Assembly: GCA_027078475.1 (NCBI GenBank)
Contig: JALWYH010000096.1
Span: 1 to 47,079 of the forward strand
DNA length: 47,079 nt
Direction of reading: 5' to 3'
From: Thermoproteota archaeon
Lineage (GTDB): Archaea; Korarchaeota; Korarchaeia; Korarchaeales; Korarchaeaceae
The notes beneath the pieces were generated by a model. The model made no database searches. It was given only the letters and a program-made list of their open reading frames with translations, and was not told the origin of the DNA. Within the stretch, counting starts at the first letter, position 1. Every line of letters starts with the position of its first letter. Position numbers and translations under genes: made by a program. Below are positions 32,425 through 41,878 of the stretch, in pieces.

Positions 32425-32430
32425 TTTTTT
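32425..32430 (+). terminator. U-tract after binding-protein gene 1
   Basis: CCTCCTTTTTTATTC follows the dppA stop by 11 bases. Archaeal termination often needs only a U-tract, so partial termination here would give more binding protein than permease. Confidence 0.5.
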
Positions 32431-32465
32431 ATTCGGGCCGTAGGGTGGAATGGAGTGGATTCCAG

Positions 32466-33476
32466 ATGTCACTCAGGGCCTACGTGATAACGAGAATCCT
32501 CATGACGATCCCCATGATACTCATCCTCCTCACGCTGGTTTTCCTGGTCATGAGGGTACTGCCGGGAAACCCGGTAATAGCCATAGTGGGCATGAAGGCT
32601 TCCCCCCAGTACATAAAGAAGCTCGAGCATCAGCTGGGCCTTGACAAGCCCCTCTGGCTGCAGTACGTCGACTACTTGGGGAACCTGCTGAGGGGAGACC
32701 TGGGCAGGTCCATGATATGGGGTAAGAGACCGGTCATCCAAGAGATAATGGATCACTTCCCGGCGACGCTGGAGCTGACGATAGGGGGCTTCCTGGTGAG
32801 CGTCATCCTCGGGCTGGCCACCGGGATGGTGGCGGGAATCAGATCGGGTGGCAAGCTCGACGCCTCCATGAGGATCTACAGCATAACCGTCTACTCCCTC
32901 TTCATTCCCCTGCTGGGGATGATGCTCCAGCTTGTATTCGGCGTCTGGCTCCATCTCCTCCCTGTTGGCGGGAGGATAGATCCCGGACTTGAGCCTCCCG
33001 CGATAACTGGCCTCTACGTGCTAGATTCACTCCTCGCCCTGAAGTTGGACAGCCTCACGAGCGCCCTGGCCCATCTGGTGCTCCCATCCTTCACCCTGGG
33101 TCTCGTCCTCTCCGGCATCTACACGAGGCTGGTGAGGTCCAGCCTGATGGAGGTGCTTGGTCAGGACTTCATACGGGCTTGCAAGGCGAGGGGACTTCCC
33201 GGAAGGGCGATCCTGTTCAGGCACGCCCTGAAGAATGCTCTCATTCCGATACTCACAATGATGGGCCTGCAGTTTGCCCTGCTGCTCGCGGGAGCCGTGC
33301 TGACCGAGACCACCTTCTCCTGGCCCGGCATGGGTACCTTCCTGGTGGAGAGGATAACCTACAGGGACTTCACCACCATCCAGGGATCGATTGTCTTCTA
33401 CGCCCTTTTCGTGGCCCTTGTGAGCCTCGTCGTGGATCTGGTGTACGCCTACGTGGACCCGAGGATAAGGTACTGA
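32466..33476 (+). CDS. dppB: Oligopeptide ABC importer permease 1 (DppB type)
   Basis: A 336-residue DppB-type permease with about six helices. The EAA loop is VLGQDFIRACKARGLPGRAI near 227-246, and the C-terminal YAYVDPRIRY is the family ending. I chose ATG 32466 because GGAGTGG precedes it by eight bases; GTG 32445 is seven codons upstream. DppC follows after 12 bases. Confidence 0.92.
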   Translation: MSLRAYVITRILMTIPMILILLTLVFLVMRVLPGNPVIAIVGMKASPQYIKKLEHQLGLDKPLWLQYVDYLGNLLRGDLGRSMIWGKRPVIQEIMDHFPATLELTIGGFLVSVILGLATGMVAGIRSGGKLDASMRIYSITVYSLFIPLLGMMLQLVFGVWLHLLPVGGRIDPGLEPPAITGLYVLDSLLALKLDSLTSALAHLVLPSFTLGLVLSGIYTRLVRSSLMEVLGQDFIRACKARGLPGRAILFRHALKNALIPILTMMGLQFALLLAGAVLTETTFSWPGMGTFLVERITYRDFTTIQGSIVFYALFVALVSLVVDLVYAYVDPRIRY

Positions 33477-33488
33477 TGGGGTGATTCA

Positions 33489-34346
33489 ATGAGGACATTC
33501 AACGTCTCCCGATTCCTTGACTCCGTCAGGGACGCCGGCCTGGACGGTTACATGATGGTGGCGGGCCTCCTGATAGTAGTCACGGTCCTGATAATGGCCG
33601 TGTTCGCCGAGTTCATAGCTCCCTATGATCCGGTGAAGATAGTGGGCATGCCTGTGACCCCACCCTCGCCGAAGTTCCCGTGGGGGACCGACACGATAGG
33701 GAGGGACGTCTTCAGCAGGGTGGTATACGGTTCCAGGACCATAATGGTGGTCATCCTCATGTCCACCGCCCTCTCCATGCTGATCGGCATTCCCCTGGGG
33801 CTGATATCGGGCTACGTGGGGGGATCACTGGACAGGGTGCTGTCCCTGATAATGGACAGCATATACGCCTTCCCGGGCCTGATCCTCGCCATAGCCGTAG
33901 CTGCCATGCTGGGGCCCGGCATATACAACACGTCCATCTCCCTGGCCGTGGTGTACATCCCCACCTACTTCAGGATGGTGAGGGGTCAGGTCCTCTCCCT
34001 GAGGGAGCAGCTCTTCGTGGAGGCCGCCAGGGCCCTGGGGGCGACGGACTGGAGGATCCTGAGGAAGTACATCTTCCCTAACGTCTTCTTCATAATAGCG
34101 GTGGTCTTCTCACTCAACGTCGCGGATGCCATACTCACCGAGGCCGGCCTGAGCTTCCTCGGGCTCAGCGTCCCGGCCCCGACTCCCGACTGGGGCTTCG
34201 ACCTCAAGAACGGTCAGAGATATTTCCTCTCTGGAAAATGGTGGCCCGTCATGTTCCCAGGCCTGATGATAATACTGCTGGCGCTTGGCTTCGGGCTGCT
34301 GGGCGAGGGGCTCAACAGGATGCTGGGGCAGAAGGAGGTGAGATGA
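33489..34346 (+). CDS. dppC: Oligopeptide ABC importer permease 1 (DppC type)
   Basis: A 285-residue DppC-type permease. FIAPYDPVKI and FPWGTDTIGRDVFSRVVYG near 60-80 are the DppC signature, and the coupling loop is LFVEAARALGATDWRILRKY near 176-195. ATG 33489 is preceded by GGGGTGA. The stop overlaps the ribosome-binding and start region of dppD. Confidence 0.92.
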   Translation: MRTFNVSRFLDSVRDAGLDGYMMVAGLLIVVTVLIMAVFAEFIAPYDPVKIVGMPVTPPSPKFPWGTDTIGRDVFSRVVYGSRTIMVVILMSTALSMLIGIPLGLISGYVGGSLDRVLSLIMDSIYAFPGLILAIAVAAMLGPGIYNTSISLAVVYIPTYFRMVRGQVLSLREQLFVEAARALGATDWRILRKYIFPNVFFIIAVVFSLNVADAILTEAGLSFLGLSVPAPTPDWGFDLKNGQRYFLSGKWWPVMFPGLMIILLALGFGLLGEGLNRMLGQKEVR

Positions 34347-35294
34347 TTGCTGCTGGAGGTGGATGACCTTCACGTCCACTACTTCACCAAGAGGGGAGTG
34401 GTCAGGGCGGTCGAGGGGGTGTCCTTCAACCTGGACGAGGCGGAGATCTTGGGAATAGTGGGGGAGTCGGGGAGCGGCAAGAGCACCCTCGGCCTGGCGA
34501 TAATGAACCTTGTCCCCTCCCCGGGCAGGATTGTGAGCGGTAGCATAAGGCTGAACGGTAAGGAGATAACCAGGATGAGCGAGAAGGAGCTGAGGAGGAT
34601 CAGAGGCAAGGAAGTGGCCATGGTGTTCCAGGATCCCATGACCTCGCTCGATCCCTTAATGAGGATAGGGGATCAGATAGTGGAGACTATACTTGCCCAC
34701 GAGGACATGACCAAGGAGGAGGCCAAGAGGAGGGCCATGGAGCTGCTGGAGGAGGTCGGAATATCCAGGGACAGGTTCAACGACTACCCCCATCAGCTGA
34801 GCGGTGGCATGAGGCAGAGGGTGATGATAGCCATGGCAGTCTCGCTGAATCCTAAGCTGATAATAGCCGATGAGCCGACCACCGCCCTGGACGTGATAGT
34901 CCAGGATCAGATCATGGACCTCTTCACCGAGCTCAGGGACGAGCACGGCGTGGCCATCATCCTGATATCCCACGACCTGGCCCTGGAGCTCGAGGTATCC
35001 GACAGGATCGGCGTGATGTACGCTGGCTGGCTCATGGAGCTGTCCAAGGCAGAGGACCTGATGAAGAGGCCCCTCAACCCCTACGCGAGAGAGCTGCTCA
35101 AGGCCATTCCCAACGTGGAGCTGGAGGACCAGAAGCTGATCTCCATCCCAGGCTCTCCCCCGGATCTGCACAGTCCCCCGCCGGGGTGCAGGTTCCATCC
35201 GAGGTGTCCCGACGCCAAGCCCGTGTGCTCGAGGGAGGAGCCGCCCACCAAGGTGGTGGATGGCAGGCTCGTCAAGTGCTGGCTGTATGGGTGA
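34347..35294 (+). CDS. dppD: Oligopeptide ABC importer ATPase 1 (DppD type)
   Basis: A 315-residue ATPase. Walker A GESGSGKST near 36-44, signature LSGGMRQR near 151-158, Walker B KLIIADEPTTALD near 170-182. The C-terminal oligopeptide domain has four conserved cysteines ([22 protein letters not shown]) of the kind that bind a [4Fe-4S] cluster in OppD/DppD proteins. Start is TTG 34347, immediately after the dppC stop and six bases after GGAGGTG. The stop overlaps the ATG of dppF. Confidence 0.92.
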   Translation: MLLEVDDLHVHYFTKRGVVRAVEGVSFNLDEAEILGIVGESGSGKSTLGLAIMNLVPSPGRIVSGSIRLNGKEITRMSEKELRRIRGKEVAMVFQDPMTSLDPLMRIGDQIVETILAHEDMTKEEAKRRAMELLEEVGISRDRFNDYPHQLSGGMRQRVMIAMAVSLNPKLIIADEPTTALDVIVQDQIMDLFTELRDEHGVAIILISHDLALELEVSDRIGVMYAGWLMELSKAEDLMKRPLNPYARELLKAIPNVELEDQKLISIPGSPPDLHSPPPGCRFHPRCPDAKPVCSREEPPTKVVDGRLVKCWLYG

Positions 35295-36277
35295 TGATCA
35301 TGCTCCTGGAGGTGACCGACCTAAAGAAGTACTTTCCCGTTGCCAAGACCTTCATAGAGAGGATCCTCACCAAGGAGGAGAGGTACGTAAGGGCGGTGGA
35401 CGGGATAAGCTTCAGCATAGAGGAGGGAGAGGTCTTCTCCCTCGTCGGCGAGTCGGGGAGCGGCAAGACCACCACGGGAAAGCTCGTGCTGCGGTTGATA
35501 GAGCCCACTTCAGGCAGGATAGTGTTTCAGGGGACGGATATAACGTCCATGAGCAAGAAGGAGATCAGGCCCATGAGGAGGCACATGCAGATAATATACC
35601 AAGACCCCTACGCATCCCTAAATCCGAGGATGAGGGTGGGGGAGGCCATAATGGATCCTCTGCTCATCCACCGGATAGCCCAGGGCAGGGAAGCTAGGGA
35701 GATGGTCCTCGAGATGCTGGAGAAGGTGGGCCTGACCCCGCCGGAGACATTCTTCAACTCATATCCCGCGTACCTGAGCGGGGGTCAGAGGCAGAGGGTG
35801 GCGATAGCGAGGGCCATGATAACAAGGCCGAAGCTCGTAGTGGCCGACGAGCCGGTTTCCATGATAGACGTCTCCCTGAGGGCATCCATCCTCGACCTGA
35901 TGATGGACCTGAGGAGGGAGTTCGGCTCGGCATACCTCTTCATCACCCACGACCTGGCCGTGGCCAAGTACATCTCCGACAGGATAGCCATAATGTACCT
36001 AGGCAAGATTGTCGAGGTTGGTCGGACCAGGGATCTCTTCAGGAACCCCCTCCATCCCTACACCAAGGCCCTTCTGAGCGCCATTCCCGTCCCCACCCCC
36101 GGCAGGAGGAGGGAGAGAATCAAGCTCAAGGGGGAGATCCCCTCGGCCATAGACATACCGACGGGGTGCAGGTTCCATACGCGCTGTCCCTTGGCCTTCG
36201 ATCTGTGCAGCAGAGAGGAGCCCGAGCTGATGGAGGTGGAACCGGGTCACTTCGTGGCCTGCCACCTACACAAGTAA
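35294..36277 (+). CDS. dppF: Oligopeptide ABC importer ATPase 1 (DppF type)
   Basis: A 327-residue partner ATPase of dppD. Walker [10 protein letters not shown] near 56-64, signature LSGGQRQR, and Walker B KLVVADEPVSMID, where VSMID replaces the usual TSALD. The C-terminal domain again has four cysteines ([23 protein letters not shown]). ATG 35294 shares its A with the dppD stop; ATG 35300 is an alternative. This ends operon 1; a T-run (CACTTTTTGGG) follows the stop. Confidence 0.92.
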   Translation: MIMLLEVTDLKKYFPVAKTFIERILTKEERYVRAVDGISFSIEEGEVFSLVGESGSGKTTTGKLVLRLIEPTSGRIVFQGTDITSMSKKEIRPMRRHMQIIYQDPYASLNPRMRVGEAIMDPLLIHRIAQGREAREMVLEMLEKVGLTPPETFFNSYPAYLSGGQRQRVAIARAMITRPKLVVADEPVSMIDVSLRASILDLMMDLRREFGSAYLFITHDLAVAKYISDRIAIMYLGKIVEVGRTRDLFRNPLHPYTKALLSAIPVPTPGRRRERIKLKGEIPSAIDIPTGCRFHTRCPLAFDLCSREEPELMEVEPGHFVACHLHK

Positions 36278-36676
36278 CCACTCACTTTTTGGGACGGAAA
36301 GGCCACGTCCGGACAGGCGAGGTTCCCAGGGAGCCTACAGATTCTTAAAATCTTCTCCAGAGTGAAATCCTTGGTGATCTATTGGCTGTAGCTGTAGGTG
36401 AACTCTAACCAACCCCACCTCACCGTCTTTCAATGGTTCACTCTATTGTGGGAAATCCTAGATTCATTTCAACAAGATCCTCTGGAAAGTCATCAGGAAC
36501 GAGCCCCCTGAGGCTGATATTCGAGAACGTTTTGAGAGGACTTGAGAAGTATCCTTATTCTCGTGATCTCTTTCATCCCTTTTTCACTCAAGACATCCCC
36601 TCTCACACGGAATTAGGGAGTCAGCCTTTAAAGCCGGTGGTAAGTGCCAAGGACTCAAAATGGGGTTTGAGGAGGG
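36278..36676. other. Gene-free gap between convergent genes
   Basis: About 400 bases between dppF and the stomatin gene, whose 3' ends face each other. It holds a T-run just after dppF and an interrupted palindrome AGATT-CTTAA-AATCT (36339-36353). A reading frame from 36433 runs into the stomatin gene in antisense and has no ribosome-binding site; I do not accept it. Composition is more AT-rich than coding regions. Confidence 0.5.
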
Positions 36677-37564
36677 TCAATGCTCGCCTCCCCCTCCACC
36701 CCGCCTGGAGAGCCAGTCCTTCACCATTTCCAGGAGCTCCACCGGGATCAGGAACTTTGTCGCCTCGGAGGAGCCTATCACCTTCAACCCGTCCAAGTAC
36801 TGGAGCTTCATGGTCTTCTCATCCAGTACCTTCGCGACCTCGTCAATCGTCTTCAGGGCTATGGCGTATCCCTCTGCCTTGAGTATCCTCGCCTGCCTCT
36901 CTCCCTCTGCCTTGAGTATCGCGGCCTGCTTCTCTCCCTCGGCCACCTTTATGGCTGCCTCCTTCTTACCCTCCGCCTCAGTCACCATGGCCCTCCTGGT
37001 ACGCTCGGCCGCCATCTGCTTTATCATGGCTTCCTGGACCGTCTTGGGCGGCAATATTTCTCTTATCTCCACGTTGGTTATCTTCACCCCCCAGCGCTCC
37101 GTCACCTCGTCGAGCTTCACCCTAAGTATGTGGTTTATCTCGTCCCTCTTGGCCAGTACCTCGTCCAACATCATCTCACCTATCACCGCCCTCAGGGTCG
37201 TGGTGGCTATGCCTATGGCCGCTCCCTTGAAGTCGGACACGTTGAGGACACTGGCCATGGGGTCCACCACCTTGTAGTAAACTATGAAGTCGATGTCTGT
37301 GGGAGCATTGTCCTTGGTTATACATGTCTGGTGGGGCACATCGAAGTAGCTCTCCCTCAGGTCTATCCATATCACCTGATCGATTATCGGTATCCTGAAG
37401 ACCACGCCCGGCCCCTTGACCCCCATGAACCTGCCCAGTCTCAATATCACCAGCCTCTTGAACTCGGGCACTATCTTGATGGCCGAGGCTATGAAAAGGA
37501 CCAGAATGAAGGCCACTAGGGCTATAAGGAACTCGGAAAGTCCCAGGAACACGGACTGGATCAT
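36677..37564 (-). CDS. Stomatin/SPFH-domain membrane protein
   Basis: A 295-residue prohibitin/stomatin-like protein. An N-terminal hydrophobic segment (residues 8-30) is followed by an SPFH domain (VPEFKRLVILRLGRFMGVKG, then GVVFRIPIIDQV, then DNAPTDIDFIVYYKV) and a coiled coil rich in Ala/Glu (about 205-255: AEGKKEAAIKVAEGEKQA). This is the p-stomatin partner of the NfeD protease PH1510-type, which cleaves its C-terminal hydrophobic region. The ATG overlaps the nfeD stop (ATGA), so the two are co-translated. Confidence 0.93.
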   Translation of the reverse strand: MIQSVFLGLSEFLIALVAFILVLFIASAIKIVPEFKRLVILRLGRFMGVKGPGVVFRIPIIDQVIWIDLRESYFDVPHQTCITKDNAPTDIDFIVYYKVVDPMASVLNVSDFKGAAIGIATTTLRAVIGEMMLDEVLAKRDEINHILRVKLDEVTERWGVKITNVEIREILPPKTVQEAMIKQMAAERTRRAMVTEAEGKKEAAIKVAEGEKQAAILKAEGERQARILKAEGYAIALKTIDEVAKVLDEKTMKLQYLDGLKVIGSSEATKFLIPVELLEMVKDWLSRRGGGGGEH

Positions 37565-38772
37565 TCTCTCACCACCTTGACCTTGAAACCCTCGATCCCC
37601 ACGATCCTCACCCTGGCCCCCTCCTCTATCTCCTCATCCGAGATTGCAGTCCACAGCTCGGATCCAACCAAGACAACGCCCTCCCTGCCGGGGCCGACGG
37701 CCACCTTGACCACCCCAGTCCTTCCGATCAGGTTCTCTGGGTTCAAGGGGCTCGTCTTCCTGGCCAGCACCTGCCTTATCTTGTACAAGTAGAATCCGAC
37801 CAGTCCGGAGATCACTATCAGGGTGACCATGACTGCCTCGGCGCTGACGGTAGGGGCTATCAGCGGCCCAGACTGGTAGATCAGGAGGAGGCCCAGCGCA
37901 GAGATCACCGCCCCGGTGAGGGCCAGGACGCCGTGACCGGTCTTCAGCTCTAGGAAGATAGTGGCCGCCCCCACCACCATCAGAATTACGGCCGCGAGGC
38001 TGGCCCCTATGAGACCGAAGGCGTAGAGACCCAGCACCACCATTATGGTTCCGCTCGCCTCCATCACGAAGGTGGGATGGGTGAGCCCCAGCAGGAGCAG
38101 TATTATGCCCACCAGGAATATAACCCATGCGTTCAGAGGATCGGTTATGAGCAGGAGGAAGGAAACCCTCGCGTCAGGATAGAACTCCTGGGTATTGACT
38201 GGCCAGCCGATCCTCTGGAGGGCCTCCATCGAGTTCTTGGCCATACAGTCAGCCACCCCGTACCTCACGGCCTCCTCGGCGGTCAGCGCCAGGTTATCCC
38301 TGACGAACAGCTCCGCGGCCGTGGTGTTCCTCCCGGACACCTCAGCCAAGCTCTTCATCCAACTCGAGAGGGCGTTGACCACCTTCTCATCCTTGGGCCT
38401 GGGCTGGGCGGCCCCTATAGATGAGCCCGGTCCCATGCATATCCTGTCCGCAGACATGGCGATGAAGGCCCCCGCAGAGAAGGCCCTGCCGCCTGATGGG
38501 ATGTAAACGGCGACCTCCGCCTCCGCCGAGCTGATGGATCTGACTATTCTCTCGGTCGGTGAGAGGAAGCCCCCATCTGTGTTCAAGATAAGTAGTATCC
38601 TGCCCGCACCGGATGCCCGGGAGAACTCCAAGCCGGATGAGATGTACTCGGCCACGCCCTCGGTTATGGTGCCATCAACCCTCAGGATGAGAGCCCTCCC
38701 CTCACCGCGCGCGCTCAACAATGTCAGGGCGAGCGAGACCAAGATCACGGCGTACAGCAGGGATCTCCTCAT
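37561..38772 (-). CDS. nfeD: NfeD-family membrane serine protease (ClpP class)
   Basis: About 403 residues. After a signal or anchor helix, the ClpP-like protease domain shows VYIPSGGRAFSAGAFIAMSAD near 90-110, where the Ser in FSAG is the likely nucleophile, and MGPGSSIGAAQP after it; a Lys further on would complete the dyad. Four to five membrane helices follow (about 200-310), and a C-terminal OB-like NfeD domain (LIGRTGVVKVAVGPGREG) ends it. I chose ATG 38772: the TATA at 38799-38808 would place transcription start at about 38777, after the GTG at 38784. Functions with stomatin in membrane protein quality control. Confidence 0.92.
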   Translation of the reverse strand: MRRSLLYAVILVSLALTLLSARGEGRALILRVDGTITEGVAEYISSGLEFSRASGAGRILLILNTDGGFLSPTERIVRSISSAEAEVAVYIPSGGRAFSAGAFIAMSADRICMGPGSSIGAAQPRPKDEKVVNALSSWMKSLAEVSGRNTTAAELFVRDNLALTAEEAVRYGVADCMAKNSMEALQRIGWPVNTQEFYPDARVSFLLLITDPLNAWVIFLVGIILLLLGLTHPTFVMEASGTIMVVLGLYAFGLIGASLAAVILMVVGAATIFLELKTGHGVLALTGAVISALGLLLIYQSGPLIAPTVSAEAVMVTLIVISGLVGFYLYKIRQVLARKTSPLNPENLIGRTGVVKVAVGPGREGVVLVGSELWTAISDEEIEEGARVRIVGIEGFKVKVVRE

Positions 38773-38784
38773 GACTCCAGTCAC

Positions 38785-39112
38785 ATATACCGGTAAGGAA
38801 ATTTAACCATTATCTCTGATCTCGGCCCCTCGAAGGGCCCATTTGATTGTATGTTTTTCCATCAATCTCTCAACATAGTTTCCTTCCCTGAAATTATGTC
38901 AATCACGGCCCCGACGTCGTTGGATTGCTGTAAAACATTGTCCCCCGATAGGGGTAACTAGGGGAGGGACCGCCCGATTAACGCCTAGGAAAAATCTTTT
39001 TATCGCATGAGGGAAAAAAGTACGACTTATTCTGGCGAGTGCTCCGCTGCCTGAGGTCAAGATTTATATTTGTCAAATCTCTTGCGCTCTCTAACCACAC
39101 CAGGTGTTCTGG
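38785..39112. promoter_or_regulatory. Divergent promoter region, nfeD and importer operon 2
   Basis: Minus strand: GGTTAAATTT at 38799-38808 serves nfeD. Plus strand: GATTTATATT at 39061-39070 predicts a start near 39092, and an AGGTG element stands before ATG 39113. A second possible plus-strand TATA, ATCTTTTTATCGC, lies at 38994-39006, so operon 2 may have two promoters or a longer leader. No gene recognised between. Confidence 0.6.
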
Positions 39113-40816
39113 ATGAGTGGGAAGGATTGGGGAATCGTTATAGCCCTCCTGATCGTGGGCCTCCTTATAGGATACTTCGCGGCGGGTCCCGGCAAGACCA
39201 CCACCACGACGGTGACGCAGACCTCCGTCAAGACTGTGACGGTGACCAAGACCGCGGGAGCTCCCCCGCAGACAACCACCAAAACCACGACCACCACAAA
39301 GCCTAAGTCCGTCATGAAGACCCCGCCTGATACCCTGATAATAGCCATGGATACCAGCGACGCCGTATCCATGGATCCGGCTAGGGCGTATGAGTTCACC
39401 TCCTGTTTCGTGGTGAATCAGCTCTACGATAAGCTCGTTGATTTCGAACTCCCCGACTTGGTCAACGTGAAACCCGAGGTAGCCGAGAAGTGGGATATAA
39501 GCAAGGATGGCAAAGTTTGGACCTTCCACATAAGGAAGGGTATAAAGTTCGCCAGCGGTAACCCCTTGACCGCTGATGACGTCGTCTACTCCCTTCAGAG
39601 GGTGATCAAGCTCAAGCAGACCGCCTCCTGGGTACTCACCCAGTTCGTGTCCAAGCCCGAGCAGATCCAGAAGGTGGACGACTACACCGTGAAGATAACC
39701 TTGGACAAGCCCGTCGCCCCGAGCTTCTTCCTCGCCACCCTGACCTTCACCACCTCGTCGGTGGTGGATAAGCAGGTGGTCGAGGCCCACGCCAAGAACG
39801 GTGATATGGGCAGCGACTGGATGACTGATCACAGCGCCGGCAGCGGTCCCTTCATCCTCGAAAAGTGGGACAGGGAGGCTGAGATCGTCCTCAAGGCCAA
39901 TCCGCATTACTGGAAGCCCGGTCAGCCCGCAGTGAAGAAGGTGATTATAAAACACGTCCCAGAGCCCACCGATCAGCTTCTCCTGATAAAGAAGGGAGAT
40001 GTGGACATAGTAACTGATCTCACGGCTGAGCAGGTCAAGCAGGTCGAGGGAACTCCTGGAATAAATGTGATAAAGGTCGAGAGGACTCACATAGTCTATC
40101 TGGGAATGAACGTTGCAGTGAAGCCGCTGGACAAGGAGGAGGTGAGAGACGCCATCAGATACTGCATCGATTATGACAGCATCATAAATGACATACTGCT
40201 TGGTGCTGCCATAAAGTGGCAGACCGTTATTCCGAAGGGCCTGCTCGGAGCCAACCCGAAGACACCCTACAAGAAGGACGTTGCCAAGGCCAAGCAGCTG
40301 CTGGCCAAGGCCGGCGTGCCCAACGGCTTCTCCATAGAGCTGACCACGCCTCCGACATATCCGCAGATAGACATAGCCACCAAGATCCAGGCCGACCTCG
40401 CCGAGTGCGGGATAAAGGTGAAGATAGTACAGATGACTGCTTCTGAGATGTATGAGAAGTACAGGAAGCAGGGACTCCAGCTCGTGCTTGCAGGATGGGG
40501 TTCCGACTATCCTGACCCGGACAACAACGCCAAGGCCTTTGGAGACTACAGGGTGCACCAGCTCGCTTGGAGGAACTCCTGGTACGACAACCACTCCGCT
40601 GACTTGGCCGAGAAGGCCGCGGTGGAGTTCGATACCAACAAGAGGAAGCAGATGTACCTCGAGCTCACCGATTACATATTGGACCACGGTCCTTACGCCA
40701 TACTTTACCAGACCCTCGCTCAGCACGTAGCGAGGGACTACGTGAAGAACTATCTGCCGGATCCGACGTTCTTCCTGGAGGATCTCTCCAAGGTATCCAA
40801 GGCAGGAGGGAGCTGA
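39113..40816 (+). CDS. dppA: Oligopeptide ABC importer binding protein 2
   Basis: A 567-residue SBP_bac_5 protein. The start is ATG 39113, because the product then begins MSGKDWGIV exactly as binding protein 1 does. The anchor (residues 8-24) and Thr-rich linker match protein 1 closely, then the binding domain from DTLIIAMDTSDAVSMDPARA diverges, suggesting a different peptide range. KVWTFHIRKGIKFASGNP and TADDVVYSLQRV are family features. A hairpin and T-rich stretch follow the stop. Confidence 0.92.
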   Translation: MSGKDWGIVIALLIVGLLIGYFAAGPGKTTTTTVTQTSVKTVTVTKTAGAPPQTTTKTTTTTKPKSVMKTPPDTLIIAMDTSDAVSMDPARAYEFTSCFVVNQLYDKLVDFELPDLVNVKPEVAEKWDISKDGKVWTFHIRKGIKFASGNPLTADDVVYSLQRVIKLKQTASWVLTQFVSKPEQIQKVDDYTVKITLDKPVAPSFFLATLTFTTSSVVDKQVVEAHAKNGDMGSDWMTDHSAGSGPFILEKWDREAEIVLKANPHYWKPGQPAVKKVIIKHVPEPTDQLLLIKKGDVDIVTDLTAEQVKQVEGTPGINVIKVERTHIVYLGMNVAVKPLDKEEVRDAIRYCIDYDSIINDILLGAAIKWQTVIPKGLLGANPKTPYKKDVAKAKQLLAKAGVPNGFSIELTTPPTYPQIDIATKIQADLAECGIKVKIVQMTASEMYEKYRKQGLQLVLAGWGSDYPDPDNNAKAFGDYRVHQLAWRNSWYDNHSADLAEKAAVEFDTNKRKQMYLELTDYILDHGPYAILYQTLAQHVARDYVKNYLPDPTFFLEDLSKVSKAGGS

Positions 40817-40829
40817 GGGCTCTTCCCTC
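40815..40829 (+). terminator. Hairpin and T-run after binding-protein gene 2
   Basis: GAGGG-CTCTT-CCCTC overlaps the stop codon, and a run of five T follows at about 40844-40849 before the permease. As in operon 1, partial termination would favour the binding protein. Confidence 0.5.
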
Positions 40830-40864
40830 CTCTCTAACCATTTTTCCAGTCCGGGGGGTGGCTG

Positions 40865-41878
40865 TTGGACCTCAAGACGTATGTATTGAGGCGACTGGCC
40901 TTAATGCTGTTTGTCCTATTTGGGATAATCGTGATCACATTTATCGTATCTCACGTGATCCCGGCGGACCCTATAGGTGCCATACTGGGTCCGCAGGCTC
41001 CTCCCGAGCTCGTGGAGAAGGTTAGGAGGGAATGGGGGTTTGACAAGCCGCTCCACGAGCAGTTCATAGACTACATAATCAACCTCCTTCATGGCAACTT
41101 GGGCAAGTCCATAAGGACAAACAAGCCCGTAGCGGAGGATCTAATGAGGTTCTTCCCCGCCACCATAGAGCTAGCCACGGCTGCCATGATAGTGGCCATC
41201 GCGATAGGCATACCCCTCGGAATCATATCAGCTATCAAGAAGGACAAGTGGCCCGATCACATCTCTAGGATATTCGCACTCATGGGGGTGAGCATGCCCG
41301 TCTTCTGGCTCGGCTTGATACTCCTCTTCGTCCTCTACTACCAGCTCGGAATATTCCCTGGGCCGGGGAGGCTGGATCCAGGCATACCCGCTCCTCCTAG
41401 GATAACCGGGATTCTGACGCTTGATAGCCTGATAACGGGCAACTTCCAGGCCTTCATCAACGCCGTCTGGCATCTCATACTCCCGTCCTTCGTGCTCGGA
41501 TACTACGCCTCGGCCTCCATAACTAGGATAACTAGGACCTCCCTCCTCGAGGTCATGACCCAGGACTTCATTAGAACGGCTAGGGCTAAGGGCCTCCCGG
41601 AGAGGATAGTCCTCTTCAGGCATGCCCTGAGGAACGCCCTGATACCGACGACCACCGTTATAGGGATGGCCTACGGGAGCCTGCTGGAGGGGGCCATACT
41701 GACCGAGACCATATTCGCTTGGCCTGGCTTGGGCAGATACGCCACTGGTGCCTTCCTCTCGGTGGACTTCCTGGCGGTGATGGGCTCGACCCTACTGATA
41801 GCTGTGATCTACTCGGTGGCCAACTTGGTCGTCGATATACTCTACGCGTTCCTCGATCCGAGGATAAGGTATGCCTGA
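40865..41878 (+). CDS. dppB: Oligopeptide ABC importer permease 2 (DppB type)
   Basis: A 337-residue DppB-type permease with about six helices; EAA loop VMTQDFIRTARAKGLPERIV near 229-248 and the ending YAFLDPRIRYA. Start is TTG 40865, five bases after GGGGGGTGG. It overlaps dppC by 8 bases (ATGCCTGA). Confidence 0.92.
   Translation: MDLKTYVLRRLALMLFVLFGIIVITFIVSHVIPADPIGAILGPQAPPELVEKVRREWGFDKPLHEQFIDYIINLLHGNLGKSIRTNKPVAEDLMRFFPATIELATAAMIVAIAIGIPLGIISAIKKDKWPDHISRIFALMGVSMPVFWLGLILLFVLYYQLGIFPGPGRLDPGIPAPPRITGILTLDSLITGNFQAFINAVWHLILPSFVLGYYASASITRITRTSLLEVMTQDFIRTARAKGLPERIVLFRHALRNALIPTTTVIGMAYGSLLEGAILTETIFAWPGLGRYATGAFLSVDFLAVMGSTLLIAVIYSVANLVVDILYAFLDPRIRYA

Noticed and set aside
36433-36882. 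Plus-strand frame starting in the gap after dppF
   Set aside because: No ribosome-binding site or TATA fits, its second half is antisense to stomatin, and the product is low-complexity Ser/Pro.
38978-40726. Very long minus-strand open frame opposite binding protein 2
   Set aside because: It is antisense to a complete, well-recognised binding-protein gene, shows no domain, and is explained by the GC-rich third positions of the real gene.
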